This document shows positions 10,222 to 21,600 of a stretch of 64,000 bases of DNA, piece after piece; the stretch's first letter is position 1; every line of letters begins with the position of its first letter. Source of the stretch: Nymphaea colorata. Taxonomy: Eukaryota; Streptophyta; Magnoliopsida; Nymphaeales; Nymphaeaceae. The notes beneath the pieces are model-generated. The model was not told the origin of the DNA, made no database searches, and was given only the letters and a program-made list of their open reading frames with translations. The translations under genes were made by a program, and so were the position numbers. The DNA lies in NCBI RefSeq assembly GCF_008831285.2, contig NC_045138.2, positions 1,809,143-1,873,142 on the forward strand, in the 5' to 3' direction.

Positions 10222-11058
10222 TTGCTTGCCGCCTTACCAATGTGCTTGGACTCAAAGTTAGGGATTTAAAACGAATGTATGATTAACCATATCTACTTTT
10301 TGAATATGTGTATATTAGGATTGGAATGCATTTGAAGAAGTCATATTTTAATCAGAATCCAAAATCCGATTTAACAATCAGAATCCAATCTAAATCCGAT
10401 TTTTTAATTCACATCTTAACCCAAATCAGAATTTGAAATTAAATCCAGCCGACTTTCAAATTTTAAGGGTATTAGACATATGATATTTATTTAGAACTAG
10501 ATCCAACCAAGGTTATTTTTTAATGGAATATTATTATTTTTTTATGTTCCTGATCTTTTTAGAATAGTTAGGTCAAATATTTGATCCAAATTGAATATAT
10601 TAACATCATTATGTAAACCGATTTGATTTGGCAGCCAATTGAAGCTTAAGTGTTATTTTTCAACTATTTTAAAAAAAATTAATGTTAAGAATTTTCCTTA
10701 GTTTTTATATTTTTCTAAAATAACTCTCCTATTCTTTTTGCTGATCTTTCACAGCCAATTGGCTGAATCACCAAGTCTCAGTTGACAGCATCTTGGCCAA
10801 TTGAAAAACTGATTAGAATCAGAAGAGAACGGATCGATCATCCTTTCGGCCATTTAGTAATCAATTAACACGGGCAATGAACGCAAGTCACGGTTTCACC
10901 ATCTTAATTACAAAAAACTGTTGACCGCCATTAAACCTGCAACGTCTCACGTCCAAAGCCACTGGCTACATAAGGAACACAGATCAAGGCAGCAGTTCTC
11001 ACAGTAACCAAGGAAGAAGAATCTTCAGCAGCACAAAGAACAAAGGCGAGAGACCAAG

Positions 11059-11520
11059 ATGAGAAGCACCAAGGTGTTGTTTCCGGCGCTGCTGTTTCTG
11101 GCCGCCTTAGTGGCTGGCCACCAGGCCCAGGCGTTGTCGACCTCGCCCTCCGGCACTTGGCCCTTCCCCCGGCTCGAGACCGCGCCCTTGCAGTTCAAGC
11201 CGGTCCTCCGCTGCGTCGCCTCGCTTTACTACCACTCCACAGAGTACGTCCTCTTCGTGGAGAAGGGAGGGTTGATCAGTTACCGGTCATGTGAGAGGCT
11301 AGTTGAGCTCCCCTCCTACTGCCTTCACAGGCTGCACCTGTTCTTGAACCTTCCTGAGGATGGCACCAAGAAGCTAAAGCATGTCTGCCACGAAAAGGTC
11401 AAAGGTCGTCTCAGTCCTTCTCCGGCGCCATCGCCGTCGCTGTCGCCGTCCCCGACACCATCCCCTTCACCGTCGCCGTCACCGTCGCCGGTGCCCACGC
11501 CGCCTGTACAGGTCTGTTGA
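11059..11520 (+). CDS. Small secreted four-cysteine protein with Ser-Pro tail (copy 1)
   Basis: A single-exon frame of 153 aa. Residues 1-25 look like a signal peptide (basic start, hydrophobic FPALLFLAALVAG, small residues AQA). A compact domain follows with LRCVASL, TEYVLFVEKG, SCERLVELPSYCLHRL, FLNLPE and HVCHEKV, giving the spacing C-x26-C-x9-C-x20-C. The last 35 residues are a run of SPSPSP and APSP words like arabinogalactan-protein glycomodules, ending in a fifth Cys. The protein encoded on the other strand at 15073-15453 shares the domain (FVEKG, LP, C, RL, FLNLP, CH) but lacks the tail. The layout resembles the prolamin-like (ECA1/EC1 egg-cell-secreted) fold minus one cysteine pair, which is only an inference. 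AATAAA signals follow at 11683 and 11743. GC content is much above the flanks. No function is claimed. Confidence 0.75.
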   Translation: MRSTKVLFPALLFLAALVAGHQAQALSTSPSGTWPFPRLETAPLQFKPVLRCVASLYYHSTEYVLFVEKGGLISYRSCERLVELPSYCLHRLHLFLNLPEDGTKKLKHVCHEKVKGRLSPSPAPSPSLSPSPTPSPSPSPSPSPVPTPPVQVC

Positions 11521-11682
11521 AATGGTCGCCCATATGAAAGAGGAGGAGGAATGAAGGAGGGGGTGAGGGGAGTGTGTGTGATTGTGTGTTTGGTTCTGTC
11601 TTTGTGTTTCAGGTTTGGTTGAGTGTAGGTCTGAGTTGTTTTGTTGGCCTGATTAATGGCTGAGCTTCGTCTTTGTATTGCC

Positions 11683-11748
11683 AATAAAGTGATTGCTCTT
11701 TTTAATCTCTTTTTGAGTGTATGGCGGAAATTCTGCACTGTTAATAAA
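11683..11748 (+). terminator. Polyadenylation signals of the secreted protein gene
   Basis: Two AATAAA words, at 11683-11688 and 11743-11748, lie 163 and 223 bases after the stop codon, in a T-rich 3' flank. Confidence 0.5.
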
Positions 11749-11916
11749 ATGAAGACTTTAGAGAAAAGGGCTTGAATTTGGTAAAATAAAGAGATCCAGC
11801 TTCGCTATTTTAAGCATATGAAAGATATCAATGAAGTTGACCCTTCCCTTCCTTTCATTTTTAGGGTTGTTTGGGGACATATGTTAACTTCCAGTTACTT
11901 CTTTCAGCTCTAAAAT

Positions 11917-12120
11917 AAGATGAATGGTACCCACAGAAATCAAATTCCCGACAAAGTTTTCACTGACTTACTAGCCGACCAGCTATGTTATGCTTCTCGC
12001 AATTAAACCTAGGCCACCATTTGCCGTCAAGATGAATAGTACCTATAGAAATCAATTTTGCGACAAAGTTTTCATTGGCTTACCATCCGACCAACTATGT
12101 TATGCTCCTTATTGCGACAC
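11917..12120. repeat. Two-copy ~112-bp tandem repeat
   Basis: The block AAGATGAATGGTACCCACAG at 11917 recurs as AAGATGAATAGTACCTATAG at 12029. Each is followed by GACAAAGTTTTCA, CGACCA and CTATGTTATGCT at the same spacing. Divergence is visible, so the duplication is not recent. Confidence 0.8.
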
Positions 12121-12200
12121 AGTTATGGCAGAACATATAACGTTGTTGTGACAGGTATGCTGTTAAATGAAATTTTTTTGAACTTGACCTTGCTTTTTTG

Positions 12201-14723
12201 GTTTATAGACAAAAGTTAAGCCACTTTTCTGTATTTTTCTGTAAATTAAACGGCTCCCCTCTGTTTTAGAGTAAGTTACAAGAAACATGCCTAACTTTGA
12301 GTATATTAGTGAAAATATGCTCTAGTTTCATAATTTTTAGCTTAAGTCCATATGTTGGTGAGTATTTTGTTGAAGTTACTTAAATGTGAATACAGAACTT
12401 TCTCATGGTTTTCTTTTCATTATTTGAGAACATATTCTACAACAACTATCCATTCTCATGTTGGTTCACTATTTCATTCTTCCAAGGCATTCGATAAGAA
12501 GAACAAACACATATCATTAAACTAAAACAATCTAAAACCACAACATTTTTGTTCCAAAAACATATAACATATATCATGATTATGGATGCTTGACATATAA
12601 AATAATCAAAGAAGGAGATCCAAAGGGATCTGTTGTTAGGACTGCGATATTTTTTAATGACAACACTTCAAAATGGTATTTTGGAATGTTCCGGTCATAT
12701 CAATGCTAGATCAATTTGATAAAAAACTCAAATTTGTTTACAAATCCCACAAAAACCATGTTTTAGTGAACACAAAAACTAATTTTTAAAAATAACTAGA
12801 AACTTGGTTTTTATTTCACAAAACTGAGTTTTTGAGGATGTCATCTAAACACCCCCTAAGACGTCACTGATAGTTTGGTTTATAAAATTCTGGTATCTGA
12901 GTCCTAGCATCTATGTTGCCATGTATTTATATATAAGTTATGAACATTTATACTTTTTTGAAGTTCATTCTGAGTCACAGGAAATAGACAAATACACTCC
13001 TGCCTTTGGCTTAGTGCCAAAATTAGACATTAAAGTGTTCTTCTTTCAATGAAATAATCCCAGCACTCCAAAGAAAGACAAAAATAAAATGATATGCACG
13101 TATGTTTGTTGCAAAAACAAAAAAGTATGTTGATTGTTTTATGAATATACTCCAATAATTGAGGTAGATTCATCAAACATTCACATAGTATTATAAATAC
13201 CAAATGACCCCTAAGGGTTTCAGTCATCGTTGTTGACGTTAATGCAGCCAAGACTCGAAGGCAGAGAATGAAGGGTTTTTTGGCTACTTTTTTCTGGGTA
13301 GTAGGTTGCTAACCTCCTACTCACCTATAAAGACAAAGTAATATATTACTATTTTAAGCTGTTAACGATTGTTTAGATACTAAATTCATGAATAATTTTA
13401 CGATAGAAAATGTTCTGTTTTATAAACAAAAGTTAAGCCACTTTTCTGGTAATTTTCTTAATAAATTAAACGAGTCCCCTCTTTTTCAGAGTAAGTTAAA
13501 AGAAACATACCTAACTTTGAGTATATTAGTAAAAATATGGCCTGGTTTCATAATTTTTGGCTTGAGTCCATATGTTGGTGGTGAGTGGTGAGTACCTTGT
13601 TGAAGTTAACTTAAAAGTGAAGACAGAACTTTCTCATGGTATTCTTGTTATTGTTTAAGAACATATTCTACAAGAATTATCCATTCTCATGTTGATTCAC
13701 TATTTCATTCTTCCAAGGCATTCGATAAGAATAACAAACACATATAAATTAAACTAAAATAATCTAAAACCACAACATTTTTGTTCCAAAAAAATATAAC
13801 GTATATCATGATTTTAGATGCTTGACATATAAAATAATCAATGAGGGAGATCCGAAGGAACCTGTTATTTGGATTGCAACATTTTTTCGTTACAACACGA
13901 TGCATCACTGCAGTGAATGAAAGCATTGAGGGAGTGTTTGGATGACACTTCAAAATGGTATTTTGGAATGTTTGAGTCATATTAAAGCTAGATCAATTTG
14001 ATAAAAACTCAAATTTGTTTACAAATCCGACAAAAAAACATGTTTTAGTGAACACAAAAACTCATTTTTAAAAACTAATTAGAAACTTGGTTGTTATTTC
14101 ACAAAACTGAGTTTTTCAGGATGTCATCTAACACCCCTTGTCATTGATATTTTGGTCCTAGCATTTACGTTGCGATGTATGTATATATAAGTTATGAACC
14201 TTTATATTTTTTTTGAAGTTCATTCTGAGTTACAGGAATAGACAAATACATCATTTCCTATCACTCTTGATCAATCCACTCTTGCCTTTCGCTTGGTGCC
14301 AAAAATTGGACACTGAAGTATTGTTCTTTCAATGAAATAATCTCAGCACTCCAAAGAAAACAAAACATAAAATGACATGCACTTATGCTTGTTAAACACA
14401 GTGTGTAGCTAATGAATCTATGAAAATCCTGAATACTACCTAAGAGGTTGTTTGATAAATATAACACTTTGTAAGTGTTCTACAAATCTGTTTTAAAGAT
14501 TGAGGTAAATTCATGGACACCTAGTTTTAGTGTTTCATGAATATGCTCCAATAATTGAGGTAGATTCATGGAACTCTTGCATAGTGTTCTAATTGCCAAA
14601 CACCCATAAAGGTGCATTTCTGTCATCGTTGACGTTAATGCAGCCGAAGACTCAGAAGGGGTTTTTTTACTACTTTTTATGGTTTGGACACAAAATTCAT
14701 GAATGATTTTACAAGAGAAAATG
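12201..14723. repeat. Large direct tandem duplication, two copies of ~1.2-1.3 kb
   Basis: Copy 1 (about 12201-13416) and copy 2 (about 13417-14723) run in parallel. Words shared in the same order include AAAAGTTAAGCCACTTTTCT, CCTAACTTTGAGTATATTAG, CATTCTTCCAAGGCATTCGA, CACAACATTTTTGTTCCAAA, CACAAAACTGAGTTTTT and GACGTTAATGCAGCC. Copy 2 is longer, partly through about 160 bases at 14446-14608 with ends GGTTGTTTGATAA and TTGCCAAACACCC that look like an extra MITE. No gene is recognisable inside, and the small minus-strand frames differ between copies. The duplication lies exactly between the two related secreted-protein genes. Confidence 0.85.
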
Positions 14724-15072
14724 TGAGGAATGGATTCAGCAATTGCAGTAAATTGGACTCCGAAGTTTATTATGACATTCAATAAATGTTTTAAGCCAAA
14801 TTTTATATGTGCAAAGATAAGACTAAATTTATTACTGATCGTCAAAGATTGTGTCTACTCCAAGCGACTGACCAAACCAAAAATAAAAATGAAGAGAGAC
14901 CACAAACAAACAAACGAACAGGCAAACAAACAAGAGACACAAATCCCCCTCCCCTCATCCTCCACCACTAAGACGACGACCCACGAGAGACAAATTTTTC
15001 TTTAGACAAATTTTCCGGGGACAAATTGTCCGCTTCCTTCCTCCCGCCCGCATCGGCGGCCGCCACCCAGTT
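14724..15072. other. Downstream flank of the minus-strand secreted protein gene
   Basis: AT-rich DNA with an AAACAAACAAACG-type run near 14905-14935. It would carry the 3' untranslated region of the minus-strand gene. No independent gene is supported. Confidence 0.4.
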
Positions 15073-15453
15073 TCACACAAACGGCGACGGCACGACGGGA
15101 AGGATGGCTCTCCGATCCCTCTGCAGCACTCTGTTGTGGCAGGTAAGCTTGACATTCCTGGTCTGCTGGAGCGGCAAGTTGAGGAAGACGTCCAGCCGGC
15201 GCCGGCAGACGGCGGGGAGCACCTGCAGGACCCTGCAGGCCTCCTCGCTCGGCATCTCTCCCTTCTCCACGAAGTGGTAGAACTCCCTTGCGAAGAGCCC
15301 CAGCAGGTTGACGCAGACCACCACCTGCTTGTACTGCGGAGTCAGGGGCAGCTCGTCTATGGCGATCCCCGGCACCCAGCCCAGGGTGGCCGGAGCCTGC
15401 ATCAGCAGCGCCGGAGCCAGCACCAGGAGGATCAGAGACAGCGACTTCCTCAT
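15073..15453 (-). CDS. Small secreted four-cysteine protein (copy 2)
   Basis: Single-exon frame, 126 aa, start ATG at 15453. Residues 1-25 form a signal peptide (KSLSLILLVLAPALLMQA, then PATLG). The mature part has VVCVNLL, REFYHFVEKGEMPSEEACR, VLPAVCRRRLDVFLNLP and LTCHNRV, with the same four-cysteine order as the plus-strand gene at 11059. It ends shortly after the fourth Cys without a Ser-Pro tail. In both copies the second position of a prolamin-like C1-C2 pair and one residue of the CC pair are absent, so one disulfide of that fold would be missing. This comparison is by eye. A TATA box lies upstream at 15569-15576. The GC-rich coding part is flanked by AT-rich DNA. Confidence 0.75.
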   Translation of the reverse strand: MRKSLSLILLVLAPALLMQAPATLGWVPGIAIDELPLTPQYKQVVVCVNLLGLFAREFYHFVEKGEMPSEEACRVLQVLPAVCRRRLDVFLNLPLQQTRNVKLTCHNRVLQRDRRAILPVVPSPFV

Positions 15454-15568
15454 GCTTGCCGTGTTCGCGTGATCTTCCTCTTCCTTAATTCCAACTCTCT
15501 TTCTTCTCCTCTGCTCTGCTGCTTACTCGATTCCTTGTTGCCTGTGATCAATGGCGACCAACCGCCGG

Positions 15569-15576
15569 ATTTATAG
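15569..15576 (-). promoter_or_regulatory. TATA box of the minus-strand secreted protein gene
   Basis: On the minus strand the sequence reads CTATAAAT, about 115 bases before the start codon, allowing a normal 5' leader of roughly 80-90 bases. Confidence 0.6.
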
Positions 15577-16302
15577 GTTTCGTCCTGGGGAGATGAAACG
15601 GCCAGACGGTGAGAAATTTGTAAGCAATTAAGTTTGCTTTTTATTGCGTTCGTGAAACCGTGAAGTTTAATTCCTTAGTTTTTTCTAAAACGGCATTAAA
15701 TTTCCGGTTCTTTTTTTCCATCTCTGGAAATGGAATCGTTGTTTGGAGTTTGATTTTTACCAATGAGACGATTTAGCCGACATCATATGTTTATTGTTCT
15801 ATTTGATTAAATATAATAATTATTTTTAAGTGATTTTTTTACATTAAAAAGAAAAATATTGAGTTTTACAAAGTATTTGTAGGATATTGGCAAGGTTGGT
15901 CTCAAATAGTTGGCTGTATAAAATAAGTTGAATCGCTTGTGAAATTGCCAAAAGTATTGAAGTTATTTAAAAAAAATGTTAAAAAAATATTTAAAAGTTT
16001 TTAAATAGTATAAGAAATAATTAAAAATTGACACAAGACACTCTTGAATCGAACCAGTTTGCTATTGATTTCATTTGAATTGATCGATACGGGCTTATCT
16101 TAATCGCACTGTTTTTAGACAGGTTTAAGTCAAATTCTGCAGTTAGAGCGCCATTAATTTTGATGTAGTAAACTTAAACATGTTCTCTTGAATGTATTGT
16201 TGACTGGTAAACTGAAGATCTAATATAGAATTCTTTATGTGTTTAAATTGGAGAACATTAAATTGTAAGTGGTGAATGGGTGGTTGTACTAAGAGGTGGT
16301 AA

Positions 16303-16560
16303 GGATTTCAACGGATCGGATCAGTTGTACTTTTAATTATATCTGTTTTTTTGGATTCAAAACACGAATGAACAAAAGTCATCCGAAGTTTGATTTCACA
16401 AACTGAACCTGATTTGGATCAAATATTGGAATTCATATCCAAATCCAAATACAAACTTTAAACCAAATCCAGCTGATTTTCAAAAGGTAAGGGCATTAGG
16501 TATAGAAAGTTTATTTGATATTAAATCTGATCCAAGTCGAAATCTGATGGTTACATATAT
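16303..16560. repeat. GGATCAGAT-rich repeat family, copy 2
   Basis: It starts TAAGGATTTCAACGGATCGG and contains AAAAGTCAT, AAATCCAGCTGATTTTCAAA and GGGCATTAGGTATA, which parallel blocks of the copy at about 10257-10545 (AAATCCAGCCGACTTTCAAA, GGGTATTAGACATA). Confidence 0.5.
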
Positions 16561-17120
16561 GTATAATATATATTTTTTAATTAAAAAATAAATCGGCCCC
16601 TCGCCCAGGCCCAACTTAGCCGGGCTGCAAATGAGGCCTGGGCTCGGGTCAGCCCGGGCTCAACTCCGAATCAGGCTGGCTGGAGCCTGGACCGATGCCC
16701 ATAGCGAGAGTTTTACACCACCAGCCCAAGAGAATGTGCTTTTTGTTCCACCATCCTAATTTAATTCCCCTTCTTCATTCCTGTTAAATATTAATGTAGT
16801 TCACTTAATTTGATTTAAATACAAAACAAATTGAGATTGTTGAGGTATGCAAAGAACATCACTATTCGGATCATTAATCTTTATTTCAAGAATCTACTAT
16901 ATATGATGTATAAAATATTTTTTTTTTTTTAAAAAGGAGAAACTATTGTTGTGGTAACAAGTTCTCCCGCAATCATTTTTTTCCACAAGAGAGAGGAAGA
17001 GTTGAAATGAACTTAATTAAACGGAGCCACATCTAAGAGAATTTGATGCAGAAACAACAAAAAGCAACAAGCAAAAGTATAACAAGGTCATAAACTCAAG
17101 TTTAAAATGTGATTTGATCT

Positions 17121-17450
17121 GGGGCGGAGCCAGAAATATTTCATAAGGGGGATCAAATTAAAGTTTTTAAATTTTGACACGGATTGAAATATCAACGGAA
17201 ATGGTTACAGAGGACCCTCAACTTAGTACGGCATTGGCCATTTCGAAGAGCGGAGTCAAAAAATTTTTTTCATAGGACACTAACTATATAGTTATTGAAC
17301 TTTCACTTGACTATGGGGCACGGACCCAGATCTCATGAAGCTATTCCATATAATTTGACCCCAAGTTCACCCAAGTTTCACCACTAAATTAACGTTTCAA
17401 AGGATGGGCTCCGTGGGGCGGAGAGACCCCACCTGCCTCGGCCCTTGGGC
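17121..17450. repeat. GGCGGAGCCAG-bounded repeat, larger copy
   Basis: It starts GGGGCGGAGCCAGAAATATT and contains GGATCAAATTAAAGTTTTTA, which recurs nearly unchanged in the element at 59500-59692. A second inner GCGGAGTCAAAAAATTTTTT start near 17251 and a GGGGCGGAG word near 17415 suggest one copy inserted into or joined with another. Confidence 0.5.
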
Positions 17451-18333
17451 ACCCCATAAGGCCTATAACATCCAGGGGAATGGAACTGGTGATGCATTTT
17501 TCATTTACTCACTAGCTCGACCAGCTATACTATAAATTTTAAGTGAATGCAAAATTAATTGGCTTACAAAACTTTAACTATTGATTTGGCATCAGTTGAA
17601 CATGAAAATTGTTGAGCTTAAAAAAAAATCGGATGAAAAAGCATGCAAAACCATATATGTGGTGTTCAAAGCTGCTGATATATCAACGTCGATATTGCGA
17701 TCGAGCATGTAGTTTTAGATGTTAAATTAGAGGAAATTGTTTAAAAGCACAATTAAAATCATCGACACTAATAAAAAAAATGACGTCTAACTTTTCATAT
17801 GTTTAGATACAGTATTCAGTACATTTGTGTTCATCAAAATGATTCATATATAAGATTATTTCTTGAAATTTTAATTGTTGAGTTAATAGAAAAAAATACT
17901 GTGTTACCAATCTGAAATGACATGAAATATATACATAACTTATTACAACTAGGTTTTCTCTGAAGAACTTCCTGGAATTAATAAAAGAAATATCACATCA
18001 TTAATCCAGATACCTTAAAAAAACTAAGTTATTTGGATATGATTAAGTATGACTCGATGTTAACACAAACTAACCAACTTATAATTTGTCTTTGTTAAAG
18101 TATCTTGGGCTTTGTATTATATTAACTCAAGCTTCAGCTGGTAATAACCTATGTTCAATGGGCAAATGGTTTTTTCTATTGTTGTGTTTGTTTATCTCGG
18201 ATCTTAGATCCGAGGTTGGTTCTCATGGGGACATCTGAAGTAACAGATTTCAATTTCATAAGAGGTCTGCGATCTGTGAATTAGAGATCCAACCACCTCC
18301 AATCTGTGAATTAGGCATCAAATGCAACCTAAG

Positions 18334-18560
18334 TGGTGTTTGACAGCCTTGGATTTGAGATCCTCAATATTTCTCTCTTCCAATCTTATATCTAACATTT
18401 TTTTAATACAAAGAAGTAAAATTAGGATCTAAGATCTTAGGTTTAACATAATGTTCTTAATTTAATCAACCACATTTTGCCGTTGATCTTTTGAAGTATC
18501 GCATCACACTTCATATTCAATTAAGTTTAGCGATTTCAAATCCGAGGCTATCAAACGCCA
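18334..18560. mobile_element. MITE with long terminal inverted repeats, 227 bp
   Basis: The left end TGGTGTTTGACAGCCTTGGA and the reverse complement of the right end, TGGCGTTTGATAGCCTCGGA, match for about 29 bases with a few differences. The 3-base word AAG flanks both sides, so a 3-bp target duplication as in PIF/Harbinger or CACTA elements is possible. There is no coding capacity. It ends 139 bases before the MIC10 start codon and so may overlap that promoter. Confidence 0.75.
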
Positions 18561-18698
18561 AAGACTTTTATTTGTAAGAATACAAATGGGTTGGTGCAAA
18601 TTTCATCTTCTCTTGGGTTCTGATTGTCTGCGGTGAAAGAGAACCCTCAAGACAGGCTCCACGGAGCGGAGAGAGAGAGGGAGGGAGAGAGAGCACCG

Positions 18699-21600
18699 AT
18701 GGGCGAAAGCAAGCAGCTGCCTCCGGAATACGATCTAGGGGCGAAATGGGACGCCTGCTTGGACGCTGGGATTCGTAGAGTCGTCTACTCTTCCTTGGCG
18801 GGCGCGTTCGGCGGCCTCGTCTTCTTCCGTGAGTTATTTCTACTCCCTTCTCTTTCGCATTCATCGGTGTTCCTGGAATAATCACCTTTGCCAACTCTTT
18901 TGTGGAGAATCCGGAGATGGGTTCCTCTCATTTCTTGGGCGTAAGAAATGGTTCGCTGGCTTCTGGAGAACATTGAAATGGGTTTCTCTTACCTAGTTTA
19001 AATTGGAAGAAATTTCCTGGTTCAATTGAGAGGAAAGGGTTCCTCTTATTTCATGAAATTGATTTTTCGTGGGACGTTCTTCTCTTCTCCTTTTGTTTCC
19101 GGTCCACGATTTTGTGTTGTTATTTCGTGATATTTTAATGATACTATCGAGATGCATTTTTTGAATCTTGTTTGGGGCTTGATGTCGAATTTGTTGTGTG
19201 CATTCGAAGTGGTTGGTGTTTTTTGCAATGAAAATAGAATCCGATGTTAGATTCATACTGAGAATGCTGTCTCTTGCTTGAGCCCCATGATCCCAATTGC
19301 GTTTCAGTAATTCAAGTATTTAAACGAGATGGTTGAGAGATATCACGATGTCTCAAGGTGCTTCAGAAGTTTAAGGGATCGGTCCTGGGAATCCAGTCAT
19401 GAAGGAAAGGTTATGGTACTTCGCTATGGCTTTGTAGCAATGACGGTTTTGGTGCTTCTGGTTAGTTCATGCAGCAATGACGCTATAAGGCCTAGAAAAT
19501 ACCACAACCTCTCCTTCATGGCTGGATTCCCGACATTGAATTTTCTGAATCTAATGATGCTGCATCTCTCTCATTTCATATTGCTACCATATATTTCTCT
19601 TTGTATACTTGCCAAAGAAAGAGAGGAAGAAAAATTTACGAACTGCGGAGAATATGCATGAGTGGTGGCTCACCAGATTATTCAAAATATTCGTATTTCA
19701 GTATCGTTTGTTAAGCTACAAGTTTTTTATTTTTGTCTATCTATACTTCATTTCTATCCTTAACGCCTGGGGATACTAAACTAGCTGGGCACTAGGTACT
19801 AGTAACTAGTCCTCTAAATGGCCTAGTGAGCAAGTGGAACTTGCTCGTTTTGTGCAGAACCAAATATGTTGAGAAATATATTGAAGTTGAAACATTAAGC
19901 TAGAAATAAAGCAATTCCTGTAGTCCACATTATTCGGAAAAAAAACAACAGATATTTAGTGTTAGGTCAAAAATTAGAAAAGGAAAAGGGTGAAAAGTGA
20001 AAAAACTAGGTTCTCACCTAGGTTTCTATGGTTATCATCAGCGTGGATGCTGCCTAGGTGCCTATTTGTTAGCATAGCATATCCCATCTATATTGTACTC
20101 TAGATAAGTTGTTGCCTAAGAAAGTTCACTTTTCCATCTATATCAATATCCTTGATTTGTCTTCTATACGTTACACCCTAGGCACACTTGGCTGATCTGT
20201 GATAAGTCTGTTTCCAATGTATCATGGTTCAAATTTATTGGCACGACTCAGTGTGTTATTATCCATGTCATTTAGACTATCTGTGGAGTAAATGAAATTC
20301 TTCCCACTAGTTTGCTTCTTGCTGTGCTGAGGCTTTCTGTCTGGCATGTGGAGATTTTTGCCATTTTTGGGTGTATATGTCCATGGCAACTCGATTCTCT
20401 ACATTTTCAACTTATTGGTATCTGAGGTTCTGACCATTTTGCAACCCTATGTACAGTGTCTTTTGCAAATTTTGTTTCTTCTACTTTTTGTCCTGTCAAG
20501 TTGAATAGAGAAAATGGAATGTGAGGATGTCACGCTAGCACACCACACACACGCAAAGCATGTTTTGTATATCAAGAATATATTCTTTGTTTGGATCAAT
20601 TGGGATATACGCAACATTGAGAATAGATCTCATTGAAAAGATATGAACACAAGGAGCACATTTTCAGCTATTTGCAGTGCATAAGGTGACTACATCCATA
20701 TTGAAGTTGTTGCTGTTATGCATTGTCCTGATGTCCGGAAAACTTAGGCCACTGTTATATTGGGAATTATTAATGTGCGTAGAGAGATTGTACTCATATG
20801 ATACTGTTATTGTTTTGCAGTTCAATATTGCATGAGGTTGCAAAAATAAGCTTCTTGCTTTGTTTATTTATTATTGAGCCAGCTAAAGGGTTAGTATCCA
20901 CCTAGAAGAAACCTCTCAATGCTGTGAGGATGCTAAAAAAGGAAAAGTTCTTCACATCAAATGGTAAACATTTTGATGTGTTGGAAACTAGGAATGCAAA
21001 TTAACACAAGGATGTTTATTCATGAGGAAGCATAAAGCTGCGATGTACAAGAAACAAAACTAATTTGAAATTCTATTCCTAAAGAATGAGGCTTATATTG
21101 ACTATTTCGTTTCTTACCTTGATTTGGATTTTGGAGTTCCCCAAATAATTATATACTGAACAAGAAATTTGAATGAGATGATGGCTACTATTTTTGAGAA
21201 ACAACAGTGATGAAGGTTTTGATATTGTGTTATAGATGTATTAGGAAGTAGGCTTCCATTATCTCATTGGATAGACTATATACATTCCCAGCAGTCAGAG
21301 ATGGTACGTAGTTATAATATGCTTGGTTTCTTTACTTTGTGGTGCTATAACAGATTCTGTTCACTGTATACATTTTGATATTATCAAGTTTTTTTTTTTT
21401 TTTGAAATTTTAAAAAGGTTTACTATTTGTCTATTCTTGAAAATCTCCTCAATGATAAACATTTTCTCTATCCTATTCTTATATTGGAAGATTTTCAATG
21501 TAATGATATGAGATTCTCGCTTGAGTGCTGTTGTTTGTCTAGCTTGAAGACCGTCATTTGCCCTTTGGCTCCTTATATTCAATGTGCTCAAAATTTTGAT

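Larger units (their letters stand above)
8395..11058. other. Repeat-rich intergenic region
   Basis: It contains a reversed GGCGGAGC-type repeat (8468-8612), a degenerate GGGCC-rich segment (about 9010-9330), a 40-base tandem repeat (9531-9608), a possible retroelement relic (about 9495-9525), an (AT)n microsatellite (about 10161-10220) and a relative of the GGATCAGAT repeat (about 10257-10545). A short frame-free stretch near 9760-9985 has no recognisable product. No gene is supported. Confidence 0.5.
15577..18333. other. Repeat-rich intergenic region
   Basis: No gene is recognised. It contains a GGATCAGAT-family relative (16303-16560), a degenerate GGGCC-rich patch (16570-16710), a GGCGGAGCCAG-bounded repeat (17121-17450) and a palindromic word CTCGGATCTTAGATCCGAG at about 18196 that belongs to further MITE debris. 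Confidence 0.5.

Noticed and set aside
11325-11738. 137-codon minus-strand frame with GDGDGD repeats
   Set aside because: The repeat is the reverse of the Ser-Pro codons of the plus-strand secreted protein, and the frame has no start context or homology.
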